Notes: generated from the sequence alone by a model not told the origin. 10,441 bases of DNA from JAAYBG01 sp964411675 (GCA_964411675.1 CAYPLR010000043.1:1-10441); one strand, 5' to 3'; numbered from the stretch's first letter, positions 1 through 6,054 are shown. Program-made: numbers and translations.

Positions 1-665
1 TATCAGCCCCAGTTGTTGAACCAACATTAACAATAGATAAAAATGCCGTTACCATTGAAGTGGATAAAACTGAATCCATTGTTGCTACTGTTGAGAATAG
101 TACAAATAACTTAGTTTGGTCAACAAGCAATGACAGTGTTGCTACTGTAGCAAATGGCGTTATTACGGCGGTTGCTCCTGGTACAGCTGTTATCACCGTA
201 GCATTAGAAGGTACTGAATTGAAACAAGAAATTACAGTAACGGTAGAAGCAAAGCCAGCGGTTAAGTTATCAGCACCAAGTATTTCTTTAAGTAATGGTA
301 TACTAACAATAAATGTAGTAGCAAATGCTGTTAAATATGAAGTTTATGATGGAACAACTTTAATTGCAACATTAGATTCAGCAAGTACTCTAAGCTTAGT
401 TGATTTAAATCTTGCTGTAGGATCTCACGATATTACAGTTAAGGCTATTGGTGATGGAACGACAACTCTTACATCTGATGCATCAACAAAAGAAACGTTT
501 ACGGTTGCTGAACCAGAAGAGCCAGTTGAAGAACCAGAAGAACCAACTGAAGAACCAGAAGAACCAGAAGAAAAAGGATGCAACAATAGTGCTGCTTTCC
601 AATTTGTTTTATACTTATTTGGTGTCTTCACATTAGTATTCTTTGTAAGAAAGAAATTTTTCTAA
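1..665 (+). CDS. Surface protein with Ig-like domains and C-terminal GC/TM/basic tail (5' truncated)
   Basis: The reading frame is open from base 3 with no start or signal peptide in view, so the gene begins upstream. The GTG at 60 is an internal valine codon, not a start. About nt 27-245 encodes a bacterial Ig-like group 2 (BIG2) domain, with the typical pattern W-S-T-S-N-D-S-V-A-T-V...G-V-I-T-A-V-A-P-G-T-A-V-I-T-V. About nt 268-510 encodes a beta-rich, fibronectin-III-like segment ending in D-I-T-V-K-A-I-G-D-G. A Glu/Pro-rich spacer follows (about 508-572), then K-G-C (Cys codon at 579), roughly 20 hydrophobic residues and a short basic end (R-K-K-F-F). This tripartite tail resembles C-terminal sorting or anchoring signals, so the protein is probably displayed outside the membrane. 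BIG2 domains usually serve in adhesion or as spacers; the effector part, if any, lies off the window. It has its own terminator and is not co-transcribed with the riboswitch gene downstream. Confidence 0.85.
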   Translation, partial: SAPVVEPTLTIDKNAVTIEVDKTESIVATVENSTNNLVWSTSNDSVATVANGVITAVAPGTAVITVALEGTELKQEITVTVEAKPAVKLSAPSISLSNGILTINVVANAVKYEVYDGTTLIATLDSASTLSLVDLNLAVGSHDITVKAIGDGTTTLTSDASTKETFTVAEPEEPVEEPEEPTEEPEEPEEKGCNNSAAFQFVLYLFGVFTLVFFVRKKFF

Positions 666-670
666 AAGTT

Positions 671-707
671 AAATCACCACTTATTAGGGTAAGTGGTGAT
701 TTTTTTA
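671..707 (+). terminator. Rho-independent terminator of the surface protein gene
   Basis: A 13-bp perfect inverted repeat (671-683 with 690-702, core ATCACCACTTA/TAAGTGGTGAT) has a 6-nt loop and runs into a T-tract (700-706), 5 nt after the stop codon. Confidence 0.93.
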
Positions 708-712
708 TTACA

Positions 713-741
713 TTGACAATAGTTAAGGGGTTTGCTATAAT
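713..741 (+). promoter_or_regulatory. Promoter of the cobalamin riboswitch transcript
   Basis: TTGACA (713-718) and TATAAT (736-741) are both perfect consensus hexamers 17 bp apart. TGC directly before the -10 box makes it an extended -10 promoter. Transcription should begin near 748, just before the riboswitch. Such a strong promoter fits a unit whose control is left to the RNA. Confidence 0.9.
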
Positions 742-759
742 CAAAGATGTAAATTTTAT

Positions 760-939
760 ATGTGTTGGGTGCGAAATGCATAACAAGGAATTAGGTTAAA
801 TGCCTAAGCTAACCCAGTAGCCGTAATGCGGATGAACATCGCTTATTCCACTGTAAACAACGGGAAGGATGATAAGTAAAATGAAGCAAAGCCGGAAGAC
901 TTACCTAACACTGTATAAATTTCTCCTGGGTAACGAGAA
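760..939 (+). promoter_or_regulatory. Cobalamin (B12) riboswitch
   Basis: Several hallmarks of the cobalamin aptamer occur in order. P1 closes as GTGTT (762-766) with AACAC (907-911). Core elements are GCGG followed by GA (828-834), CCACTG (848-853) and GGGAAGG (862-868), with P6 pairing CTTAT (842-846) to ATAAG (872-876). The B12 box variant AGCCGGAAGACTTACC is at 890-905. P5 is GCTA/TAGC (808-811 with 818-821), and its hexaloop ACCCAG (812-817) is exactly complementary to CTGGGT (926-931). The latter lies in the loop of a downstream hairpin TTCTC/GAGAA (921-925 with 935-939), which is the kissing-loop interaction that reads out ligand in this class. The only downstream target is the lipoprotein gene at 999. 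Which cobalamin form it prefers cannot be read with confidence from the sequence. Confidence 0.93.
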
Positions 940-968
940 TAGGGCAAGTTTCTTATGCACCTATTTTT
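937..968 (+). terminator. Putative terminator in the cobalamin riboswitch expression platform
   Basis: GAATAGG-GCA (937-946) can pair with TGC-A-CCTATTT (956-966, one bulged A). The stem runs into TTTTT (964-968) followed by CCC. Its 5' arm overlaps the 3' arm of the kissing hairpin (935-939) by a few bases, so the two may influence each other. The stem is weak and the U-tract short, so control at the level of translation is also possible. Confidence 0.45.
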
Positions 969-998
969 CCCAAATTTTTAAGAAAGGATGTGTGAGAA

Positions 999-1388
999 AT
1001 GAAAAGAAAATTTACAATGTTATCACTAATTATTGTTTTAGTGTTTGGTCTTTTTGGATTTAGCGGATGTAAGAAGCAAGCAGAAGGCGAAGGTTTTATC
1101 ACAGTACAAATTGTTGATTTTGAAGGAAAAGAGTTATTTAATAACAAAATTGAATTTGATACTGAGGATACACTGATTGATTTATTGAAAAATCACAAAA
1201 CAATCAAGATGACAGGAGAAACTTCAGAATATGGTTTTTATATTGTTTCTATGTGCGAGGTTTCTGCAAGCAATGAGAATCAGACATATTGGTCCATTGA
1301 AGTAAATGGTGAATATTCTTTGGTAGGGATTGCGGATATTGCTTTAGTTGATGGAAATGAAATTGTTTTTTCATTAATTGGTTGGTAA
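999..1388 (+). CDS. DUF4430 (transcobalamin C-domain-like) lipoprotein under B12 control
   Basis: This 129-residue protein starts with K-R-K, a hydrophobic stretch (about residues 6-20) and a lipobox F-S-G-C, so Cys24 is the likely lipidated residue and the mature protein sits on the outer face of the membrane. The rest (about 33-129) matches the DUF4430 pattern: F-x-V-x-I-V-D-F-E-G-K, a D-T-L-I-D-L-L segment, E-Y-G-F-Y-I, then Y-W-S-I-E-V-N-G-E-Y and a final beta strand with I-V-F-S-L-I. DUF4430 is related to the C-terminal domain of transcobalamin/intrinsic factor, and the cobalamin riboswitch just upstream supports a role in capturing B12 or a corrinoid. The ligand is inferred; no transporter is encoded next to it. 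The start is fixed by AAAGGA (983-988), about 10 nt before the ATG. It is a single-gene unit ending in its own terminator. Confidence 0.85.
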   Translation: MKRKFTMLSLIIVLVFGLFGFSGCKKQAEGEGFITVQIVDFEGKELFNNKIEFDTEDTLIDLLKNHKTIKMTGETSEYGFYIVSMCEVSASNENQTYWSIEVNGEYSLVGIADIALVDGNEIVFSLIGW

Positions 1389-1412
1389 GGGTAAGAATTA
1401 TAAAACAAAAAC

Positions 1413-1446
1413 AAGCAAGCGATAAAATGAAAGTCGTTTGCTTTTT
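1413..1446 (+). terminator. Rho-independent terminator of the DUF4430 gene
   Basis: AAGCAAGCGA (1413-1422) pairs with TCGTTTGCTT (1434-1443), ten pairs including one G-T wobble, and is followed by further T residues to 1446. Confidence 0.85.
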
Positions 1447-1448
1447 CA

Positions 1449-1477
1449 TTGACTAAAATGGGGTTTTATTGTATAAT
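1449..1477 (+). promoter_or_regulatory. Promoter of rny
   Basis: TTGACT (1449-1454) and TATAAT (1472-1477) are separated by 17 bp. The resulting leader of about 70 nt is very AT-rich and ends in the Shine-Dalgarno GGAGGT (1543-1548), 6 nt before the ATG at 1555. Confidence 0.88.
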
Positions 1478-1554
1478 AAAAGACGTAACATCATTTGTTA
1501 TATCTTTTTATATAAAAAAATATATAAATAAAATTTAAAAGCGGAGGTAAAATA

Positions 1555-3165
1555 ATGTACAGTACATTCTTAATGGGTGGCTTGGACGTGTTTTTTTATT
1601 TTATTGCTCCTATTTTATGTATAAGTTTGGGTGCTGGGATTGGAATTATCTTATTTCGTAATTACTATAATAGAACGAAAAAGACAGCTAACAAGATAAT
1701 TGAAGATGCCAAAAAGCTTGCAGAAGAGAATCGCCGTAAAGAGGTTCTTGATACAAAGCAAGAAACACATTTGTTAAAACAAGAGGCTGAAAAAGAAATT
1801 CGTCAATTGAAACAAGATGCTGATAAAGAAATAAAAGAAAGAAAAAAATCAGCGAGTGACTTAGAACAAAAACTATTACAAAGAGAAGAACGTTTAGATA
1901 ATAGAAGTAATAATTTAGATAAACGTGAGGAGACTTTAAATCAAAAAGAACACAAGATTGATCAACTAAAAGCTGATGCAGAAAAGCAATACAGCAAAGT
2001 AGAAGAATTGATCGAAGAGCAAAACAAAAAATTAATTGAAATTTCAAACTTGAATGTCGATGAAGCAAAGAAGCTAATTTTAGAGCGAGTAGAAGAAGAT
2101 ATGTCTTTGGAAATCGCTGTAATAATTAAAGAAGCTGAAGAAAAAGCAAAAAAAGAATCGGGACGTAAAGCGCAAACATTGCTTGCAAATGCAATTCAAC
2201 AATATGCAAATGAAGCAGTCAGTGAAAAAACAGTATCTGTAGTACCACTTCCTAATGATGAAATGAAGGGTCGTATTATCGGTCGTGAAGGCCGTAATAT
2301 CCGTGCCATCGAAGCGTCAACAGGAGTTGATTTAATTATTGATGATACTCCAGAAGCAGTAGTTCTATCTTCTTTCGATCCAATTCGTCGAGAAGTAGCA
2401 AGAAGAACTTTGGAAACTTTAATTTCTGATGGTAGAATTCAACCATCAAGAATTGAAGAGTTGGTAACAAAATTTAATAAGGAACTTGATGTTGAGTTAA
2501 GAGAAACTGGTGAGAAAGCTGTCTTTGATACTGGTGTTGGTAAAATGCATCCTGAACTTATTAAACTAATAGGTAGATTAAAATTTAGAACAAGTTATGG
2601 ACAAAATGCTTTATCACATTCTCTAGAAGTAGCTTATCTTAGTGGTAAACTTGCTGTTGAGATTGGTGAAAATGAAATGTTAGCTCGTAGAGCTGGCCTA
2701 TTGCATGATATTGGTAAAGCAGCAGATCATGAGATGGAAGGTAGCCATGTTGATATCGGCTTAGAATTAGCCAGAAGATATCGAGAAAATCCTACTGTAA
2801 TTGATGCGATTGGTTCTCATCATGGCGATGTGGAAGCAACAACAATTATTGCTCAATTGGTAGCTGCAGCTGATATATTATCAGCAGCAAGACCAGGGGC
2901 AAGAAGCGAATCATTAGAAAACTATATCAAGAGATTAACTCAATTGGAAGATATTTGTAATGAATTCAAGGGAGTTGAAAAATCTTATGCGTTACAAGCA
3001 GGACGAGAAATTAGAATTTTGGTTAAACCAGATGAGATTAACGATGTTGAGGCATATAAATTAGCTAGAGATATTCGATTAAAGATTGAAAATAATTTGA
3101 ATTATCCTGGAACAATTAAAGTAACAGTCATAAGAGAAACAAGAGTTAGCGAAACAGCTAAATAA
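1555..3165 (+). CDS. rny: Ribonuclease Y
   Basis: RNase Y is the membrane-bound endoribonuclease that starts bulk mRNA decay and processing in many Gram-positive bacteria. All family parts are present in order. There is an N-terminal membrane helix (about residues 12-34) and a long Lys/Glu/Gln-rich coiled coil (about 40-200). A KH RNA-binding domain follows with G-R-I-I-G-R-E-G-R-N at 239-248. The metal-dependent HD domain has His355, the diagnostic L-H-D-I-G-K (H384-D385) and G-S-H-H-G-D (420-425). A conserved C-terminal region follows, containing G-R-E-I-R-I-L-V. The length of 536 is close to the usual ~520. The start is set by GGAGGT 6 nt upstream; the few residues before the membrane helix are somewhat longer than in Bacillus. 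A strong terminator follows, so it is probably not obligatorily co-transcribed with ymdB. Confidence 0.98.
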   Translation: MYSTFLMGGLDVFFYFIAPILCISLGAGIGIILFRNYYNRTKKTANKIIEDAKKLAEENRRKEVLDTKQETHLLKQEAEKEIRQLKQDADKEIKERKKSASDLEQKLLQREERLDNRSNNLDKREETLNQKEHKIDQLKADAEKQYSKVEELIEEQNKKLIEISNLNVDEAKKLILERVEEDMSLEIAVIIKEAEEKAKKESGRKAQTLLANAIQQYANEAVSEKTVSVVPLPNDEMKGRIIGREGRNIRAIEASTGVDLIIDDTPEAVVLSSFDPIRREVARRTLETLISDGRIQPSRIEELVTKFNKELDVELRETGEKAVFDTGVGKMHPELIKLIGRLKFRTSYGQNALSHSLEVAYLSGKLAVEIGENEMLARRAGLLHDIGKAADHEMEGSHVDIGLELARRYRENPTVIDAIGSHHGDVEATTIIAQLVAAADILSAARPGARSESLENYIKRLTQLEDICNEFKGVEKSYALQAGREIRILVKPDEINDVEAYKLARDIRLKIENNLNYPGTIKVTVIRETRVSETAK

Positions 3166-3179
3166 CAAATTTGAAGATT

Positions 3180-3221
3180 AAGCACTGTATTCAATATCAT
3201 TACTAGTACAGTGCTTTTTTT
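3180..3221 (+). terminator. Rho-independent terminator of rny
   Basis: AAGCACTGTA (3180-3189) is perfectly complementary to TACAGTGCTT (3207-3216), with a T-run to 3221. It separates rny from ymdB, which are often one operon in Bacillota. Confidence 0.93.
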
Positions 3222-3241
3222 AATTGAAAAAATCAAATTAA

Positions 3242-3270
3242 TTGATATCAAAGATAGTTAATGATATAAT
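3242..3270 (+). promoter_or_regulatory. Promoter of ymdB
   Basis: TTGATA (3242-3247) and TATAAT (3265-3270) are separated by 17 bp, with TGA before the -10 box (extended -10). A GGAG Shine-Dalgarno (3281-3284) lies 6 nt before the ATG at 3291. Confidence 0.85.
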
Positions 3271-3290
3271 ACGCATAGATGGAGTAAATT

Positions 3291-4067
3291 ATGAGAATAT
3301 TAATAATAGGTGACATCTTCTCAAAACTTGGAAGAGAATCAATAGAAAGAAATATAAAAAGAATTCGCAATACTGAAAAAATCAACTTTTTAATTGTCAA
3401 TGGGGAAAATATATCTCATGGCAAAGGGATGAATCAAGGTCATTATAAGTGGCTTTTAGAACAAGGAGTTAATGTAATTACTTTAGGTAACCATGCGTTT
3501 AACCAAAAAAGCATCTATAATTTTATTGATGATGTCAATAATGTTGTTCGTCCAAATAACTATCCAAATCCAGAACATGGAAAAGGCTTCACCACTGTAA
3601 ATTATAATGGTCTAAAAATTACTGTTTTTCAAATGATGGGAAGAATTTTAATGGATAATGATTTCTTATGTCCTTTTAAAGAAACAAAGAAACTTTTAGA
3701 AGAAGTAAGTAGTGATATTTATATTTGTGATTTTCATGCAGAAGCAACGAGTGAAAAAATAGCGTTTGGATATGCTTTTAATGGTAAAGTGCAAATTATT
3801 TTTGGTACTCATACCCACGTGCAAACAAATGATGCTCGTATCCTTGATGGAGGAACAGCGTATATTACCGACGTTGGTATGACAGGACCTCTTGATGGAG
3901 TTATTGGTGTAGAAAAAGAAGTTATTTTAGATCGTTATTTAAATGATGGGAAACAGAGATTTAAACCTCAAGAAACAGGAAAGAGTCAATTCAGTGCAAT
4001 TATCGTAGATATTGATGAAAGTACTAAAAAAGCAACGAGTATTAAAACAATAAGCATTATTGAATAA
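3291..4067 (+). CDS. ymdB: YmdB-family metallophosphoesterase
   Basis: YmdB is a dinuclear-metal phosphodiesterase that cleaves cyclic nucleotides (shown for 2',3'-cNMPs in the family) and influences biofilm and late developmental programmes in Bacillus. The 258 residues span the whole family length. The metal ligands are visible: Asp8 (I-G-D-I), Glu39 (N-G-E-N), Asn67-His68 (G-N-H), His149 (D-F-H-A-E-A-T-S-E-K) and His174/His176 (G-T-H-T-H-V-Q-T). The signature I-T-D-V-G-M-T-G-P is also present. After the N-H pair this copy reads A-F-N, where the Bacillus protein, as I recall it, has T-W-D; this is a small variation outside the metal ligands. The gene follows rny, as in many Bacillota, which supports a shared link to RNA metabolism, though here it has its own promoter. 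Confidence 0.95.
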   Translation: MRILIIGDIFSKLGRESIERNIKRIRNTEKINFLIVNGENISHGKGMNQGHYKWLLEQGVNVITLGNHAFNQKSIYNFIDDVNNVVRPNNYPNPEHGKGFTTVNYNGLKITVFQMMGRILMDNDFLCPFKETKKLLEEVSSDIYICDFHAEATSEKIAFGYAFNGKVQIIFGTHTHVQTNDARILDGGTAYITDVGMTGPLDGVIGVEKEVILDRYLNDGKQRFKPQETGKSQFSAIIVDIDESTKKATSIKTISIIE

Positions 4068-4069
4068 AT

Positions 4070-4103
4070 AAAGTGTAATATTGTAAAATGTTACGCTTTT
4101 TTT
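4070..4103 (+). terminator. Rho-independent terminator of ymdB
   Basis: AAAGTGTAA (4070-4078) pairs with TTACGCTTT (4091-4099), one G-T wobble, and continues into a T-run (4097-4103), directly after the stop codon. Confidence 0.82.
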
Positions 4104-4107
4104 ATAT

Positions 4108-4134
4108 AAAAAGCTCAACTTTACAAGTTGAGCT
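4108..4134 (-). terminator. Terminator of the antiporter/PII-like operon (minus strand)
   Basis: The perfect 10-bp inverted repeat AGCTCAACTT/AAGTTGAGCT (4112-4121 with 4125-4134) has a 3-nt loop. Read on the minus strand it runs into a short T-tract (A-run 4108-4112), just after the stop of the PII-like gene. It sits back-to-back with the ymdB terminator. Confidence 0.82.
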
Positions 4135-4152
4135 AATGAAACAAATATAAAA

Positions 4153-4491
4153 TTATTTATCCAATAAATAAATATTACCTACAGGAACAGTAAACATAAA
4201 ACCAATACCAGGTTTTTTCTCATCAAAAATATTTCGAATCGCCTCTACTAAGTCTTCCAAAATTTCTTCTTTCACAACTGAAAAAATGGTTTTATTATAT
4301 GGATGCTTTTCGTTAACCAAATATCTTAAAGCACCAAATAAGGGAATATGTTGGTAGTCCCCACTAACAATTGCGCTTCCCATTCCTTGAGAATCAATAA
4401 TGGTAGCTCCCTTTACTTTAAACTTGACCAGTGTTGATAATATCTCATCGAGATATTCTTCTTTGTTTAAAATGATAACAAGAGTAATCAT
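4153..4491 (-). CDS. PII-like small regulatory protein
   Basis: This 112-residue protein begins with a beta strand M-I-T-L-V-I-I-L, then a helix (about 11-23, E-E-Y-L-D-E-I-L-S-T-L) and a second strand G-A-T-I-I-D-S. A long Gly-containing segment (about 36-60, Q-G-M-G-S-A-I...) sits where PII proteins carry the T-loop. A strand, helix (about 76-90) and closing strand with F-T-V-P-V follow, recalling the PII ending V-x-P-V. Length and secondary-structure order fit a PII/CutA-type ferredoxin-like trimer. It lacks an obvious uridylylation-site tyrosine context, so it is not a classical GlnB/GlnK. It lies 49 bp behind the antiporter gene with no terminator between, and its Shine-Dalgarno AAGGAGGT (4495-4502) is perfect but only 3 nt from the ATG. 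The likely job is to bind a nucleotide-type signal and control the antiporter; the ligand is unknown. Confidence 0.72.
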   Translation of the reverse strand: MITLVIILNKEEYLDEILSTLVKFKVKGATIIDSQGMGSAIVSGDYQHIPLFGALRYLVNEKHPYNKTIFSVVKEEILEDLVEAIRNIFDEKKPGIGFMFTVPVGNIYLLDK

Positions 4492-4540
4492 AATACCTCC
4501 TTCTTATTGATATATAGATGTAATATATTGATTTAAAAGA

Positions 4541-5740
4541 TTATTCGGCCATCTCTAAACCATTGATTTCTCCAGATAAAGAAATTGCTAGTTTAGAAAA
4601 AATAGGGCCTGTTGTTTCATAGATTAGAACACTAAACATAATAATTGTATTAATAATCGCTGCATACTCAGGTAATTGAGAAGCAACTATTATCGATAAA
4701 CCAATCGAAACGCCTCCTTGAGGAAGAAGACCTAATCCTAAATAGTTTGTTACTTTTTTTTCTGCTTTTGCTAGTTTTCCACCAAAGAAAGCGCCTAGAT
4801 ATTTACCAAAACCCCTAGCAAAAATATAGAGAATACCGATACCACCTACGGATAACAATACTTTTAAATCTAAACTTGCTCCTGCAAAAGTAAAGAATAG
4901 TACATAAAATGGAGCAACAAAATCATTTACACTATTAAAAACATGGTTTGATTTTCTCATTAAATTTACCAATGTCATCCCTATTACAATATTAGTAAGA
5001 AGGGGAGACAGTTTTAATAAATTAGCAAGTCCTATTCCTAATAATATCGCTATAATAGAAATAATTTGGAGATCATCTTTATTATGCTCTTTTTGTTTCT
5101 TGGCAACAATAGTCAAGATGAAACCCAAAGTGAAACCAAGTAAAAAAGAACCAAAGATTTCAATGATAGGACCTAAAATGATTTTCGAGAAAGTAATAGC
5201 TTCGCTACTAACGGAAATCTTTGCGAGCGATAAAGCAATACCAAAAGCAATGATACCTACTACATCATCCAGTGCAACAACGGAAAGTAAGGTTTTAGTA
5301 ACAGGACCATAAGCCTTAAATTGACGCATTACTAATAATGTAGCAGCAGGGGCTGTAGCAGCAGACATGGCTGCGATAACAATACTAAATGCAAAAGGCT
5401 TTTCTATTATAAAAAACATCAAACTAAAGACTAAAATAATTGCCCCAAGTACTTCTGCAATGGTAATGATAAATATTTTTTTCCCGTATTTAACTAAATC
5501 TTTTGCAACAAATTCACTGCCAATACTAAATGCAATGAAAGCTAACGCCAATTCACTAATAAAATTTAAATTTTTAAGTTCATTAAAACTTAAAAGTGCA
5601 TGACCACCAAATAAGGCAGGTCCAACAAACAAACCTGCAATCAGATATCCTGATACACTAGGTAGTTTCACAAGTTTAGCTAATTTGCCCCCAATAATAC
5701 CAATTGCTAGGGCAAGACCGATTTTAATAAAAATGTCCAA
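4541..5740 (-). CDS. CPA2-type cation/proton antiporter
   Basis: This 399-residue, very hydrophobic protein of the Na_H_Exchanger family (KefB/NapA-like) has about 12 predicted membrane segments. Near the start is G-Y-L-I-A-G-L-F-V-G-P (31-41), typical for CPA2. The unwound-helix motif A-A-T-A-P-A-A-T lies around 127-134 and the ion-binding motif A-L-D-D-V-V-G around 156-162 (Asp158-Asp159). A double Asp is the arrangement of electrogenic family members. There is no C-terminal TrkA-N/RCK domain, so any cytosolic regulation must come from a separate protein, and the PII-like gene downstream is the obvious candidate. Whether it moves K+ or Na+ cannot be told here; the c-di-AMP riboswitch upstream favours potassium. 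The start is TTG at 5740, and no other in-frame start exists before an in-frame stop at 5759-5761. Confidence 0.9.
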   Translation of the reverse strand: MDIFIKIGLALAIGIIGGKLAKLVKLPSVSGYLIAGLFVGPALFGGHALLSFNELKNLNFISELALAFIAFSIGSEFVAKDLVKYGKKIFIITIAEVLGAIILVFSLMFFIIEKPFAFSIVIAAMSAATAPAATLLVMRQFKAYGPVTKTLLSVVALDDVVGIIAFGIALSLAKISVSSEAITFSKIILGPIIEIFGSFLLGFTLGFILTIVAKKQKEHNKDDLQIISIIAILLGIGLANLLKLSPLLTNIVIGMTLVNLMRKSNHVFNSVNDFVAPFYVLFFTFAGASLDLKVLLSVGGIGILYIFARGFGKYLGAFFGGKLAKAEKKVTNYLGLGLLPQGGVSIGLSIIVASQLPEYAAIINTIIMFSVLIYETTGPIFSKLAISLSGEINGLEMAE

Positions 5741-5746
5741 TCCATT

Positions 5747-5752
5747 CCTCCT
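5747..5752 (-). promoter_or_regulatory. Shine-Dalgarno that selects the TTG start of the antiporter
   Basis: AGGAGG on the minus strand lies 6 nt before the TTG at 5740, an ideal spacing. An ATG at 5745-5743 lies between them but is out of frame, 1 nt from the Shine-Dalgarno, and opens only a 12-codon frame. The TTG is therefore the likely start. Confidence 0.8.
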
Positions 5753-5811
5753 GAATAATTATTAATTTCGTAGACTAAAAGATTGGCATTTAAAATAAAA
5801 TGCGCATGCTT

Positions 5812-5845
5812 AAAAAAAAGTCATACGCTTGGCGTGCTCCTATGA
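5812..5845 (-). terminator. Putative terminator of the c-di-AMP riboswitch
   Basis: On the minus strand TCATA (5845-5841) can pair with TATGA (5825-5821), enclosing CGC/GCG with a 3-nt loop. This is followed at once by C and eight T residues (5819-5812). The six bases left bulged are those that would close the aptamer's P1 helix, so the hairpin and P1 probably influence each other. The stem is imperfect; the T-run is the strongest part of the evidence. Confidence 0.6.
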
Positions 5846-5935
5846 GGTTAGCTGACGGGTTAGGGCATCCAAGTAGCCCTTCAAAAAGATTCACCCCAAA
5901 GTTGGTTCCCCCACTAATAAATTATTCGGAGATAT
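5831..5935 (-). promoter_or_regulatory. c-di-AMP riboswitch (ydaO/yuaA type)
   Basis: Read on the minus strand, the conserved blocks of the ydaO motif follow in order: GGGGGAACC (5912-5904), GGGGTGAATC (5897-5888), a hairpin GGGC...GCCC (5879-5863), then CCCGTCAGCTAACCTC (5858-5843) and ATAGG. CTCC (5931-5928) and GGAG (5840-5837) can form the closing P1. These blocks are highly specific for the class that binds cyclic di-AMP and usually lowers expression of potassium and osmolyte transport or cell-wall genes when the ligand is abundant. The only genes downstream are the antiporter and the PII-like protein, which fits that regulon. Confidence 0.94.
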
Positions 5936-5943
5936 TACTTAGG

Positions 5944-5972
5944 ATTATACAATAAATTGGTCATTTTGTCAA
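5944..5972 (-). promoter_or_regulatory. Promoter of the c-di-AMP riboswitch/antiporter operon
   Basis: On the minus strand TTGACA (5972-5967) and TATAAT (5949-5944) are perfect hexamers 17 bp apart. The start point would lie near 5937, right at the 5' edge of the riboswitch. Confidence 0.9.
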
Positions 5973-6054
5973 CAAAACTCGGTAGGTAAATACTAAGTTT
6001 AACTCCTAAAAACGACCAATACTTTAACATATTTGTGGTTTCATTAATATGATA

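Noticed and set aside
425..631. Minus-strand open frame inside the surface protein gene, Ser/Gly-rich
   Set aside because: It is the antisense shadow of the Glu/Pro repeats; no Shine-Dalgarno and no promoter.
869..1063. Plus-strand frame of 64 codons starting inside the riboswitch
   Set aside because: It covers the B12 box and kissing hairpin, which are RNA structure, and overlaps the lipoprotein gene in another frame.
1688..2068. 126-codon minus-strand frame opposite the rny coiled coil
   Set aside because: Antisense of Lys/Glu-rich coding sequence gives a long hydrophobic-looking frame by composition alone; no start signals.
5956..6020. Inverted repeat ATTGGTC/GACCAAT flanking the antiporter -35 box as a possible operator
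   Set aside because: The arms are 7 bp and 51 bp apart, which is not convincing in AT-rich DNA, and the riboswitch already explains regulation.
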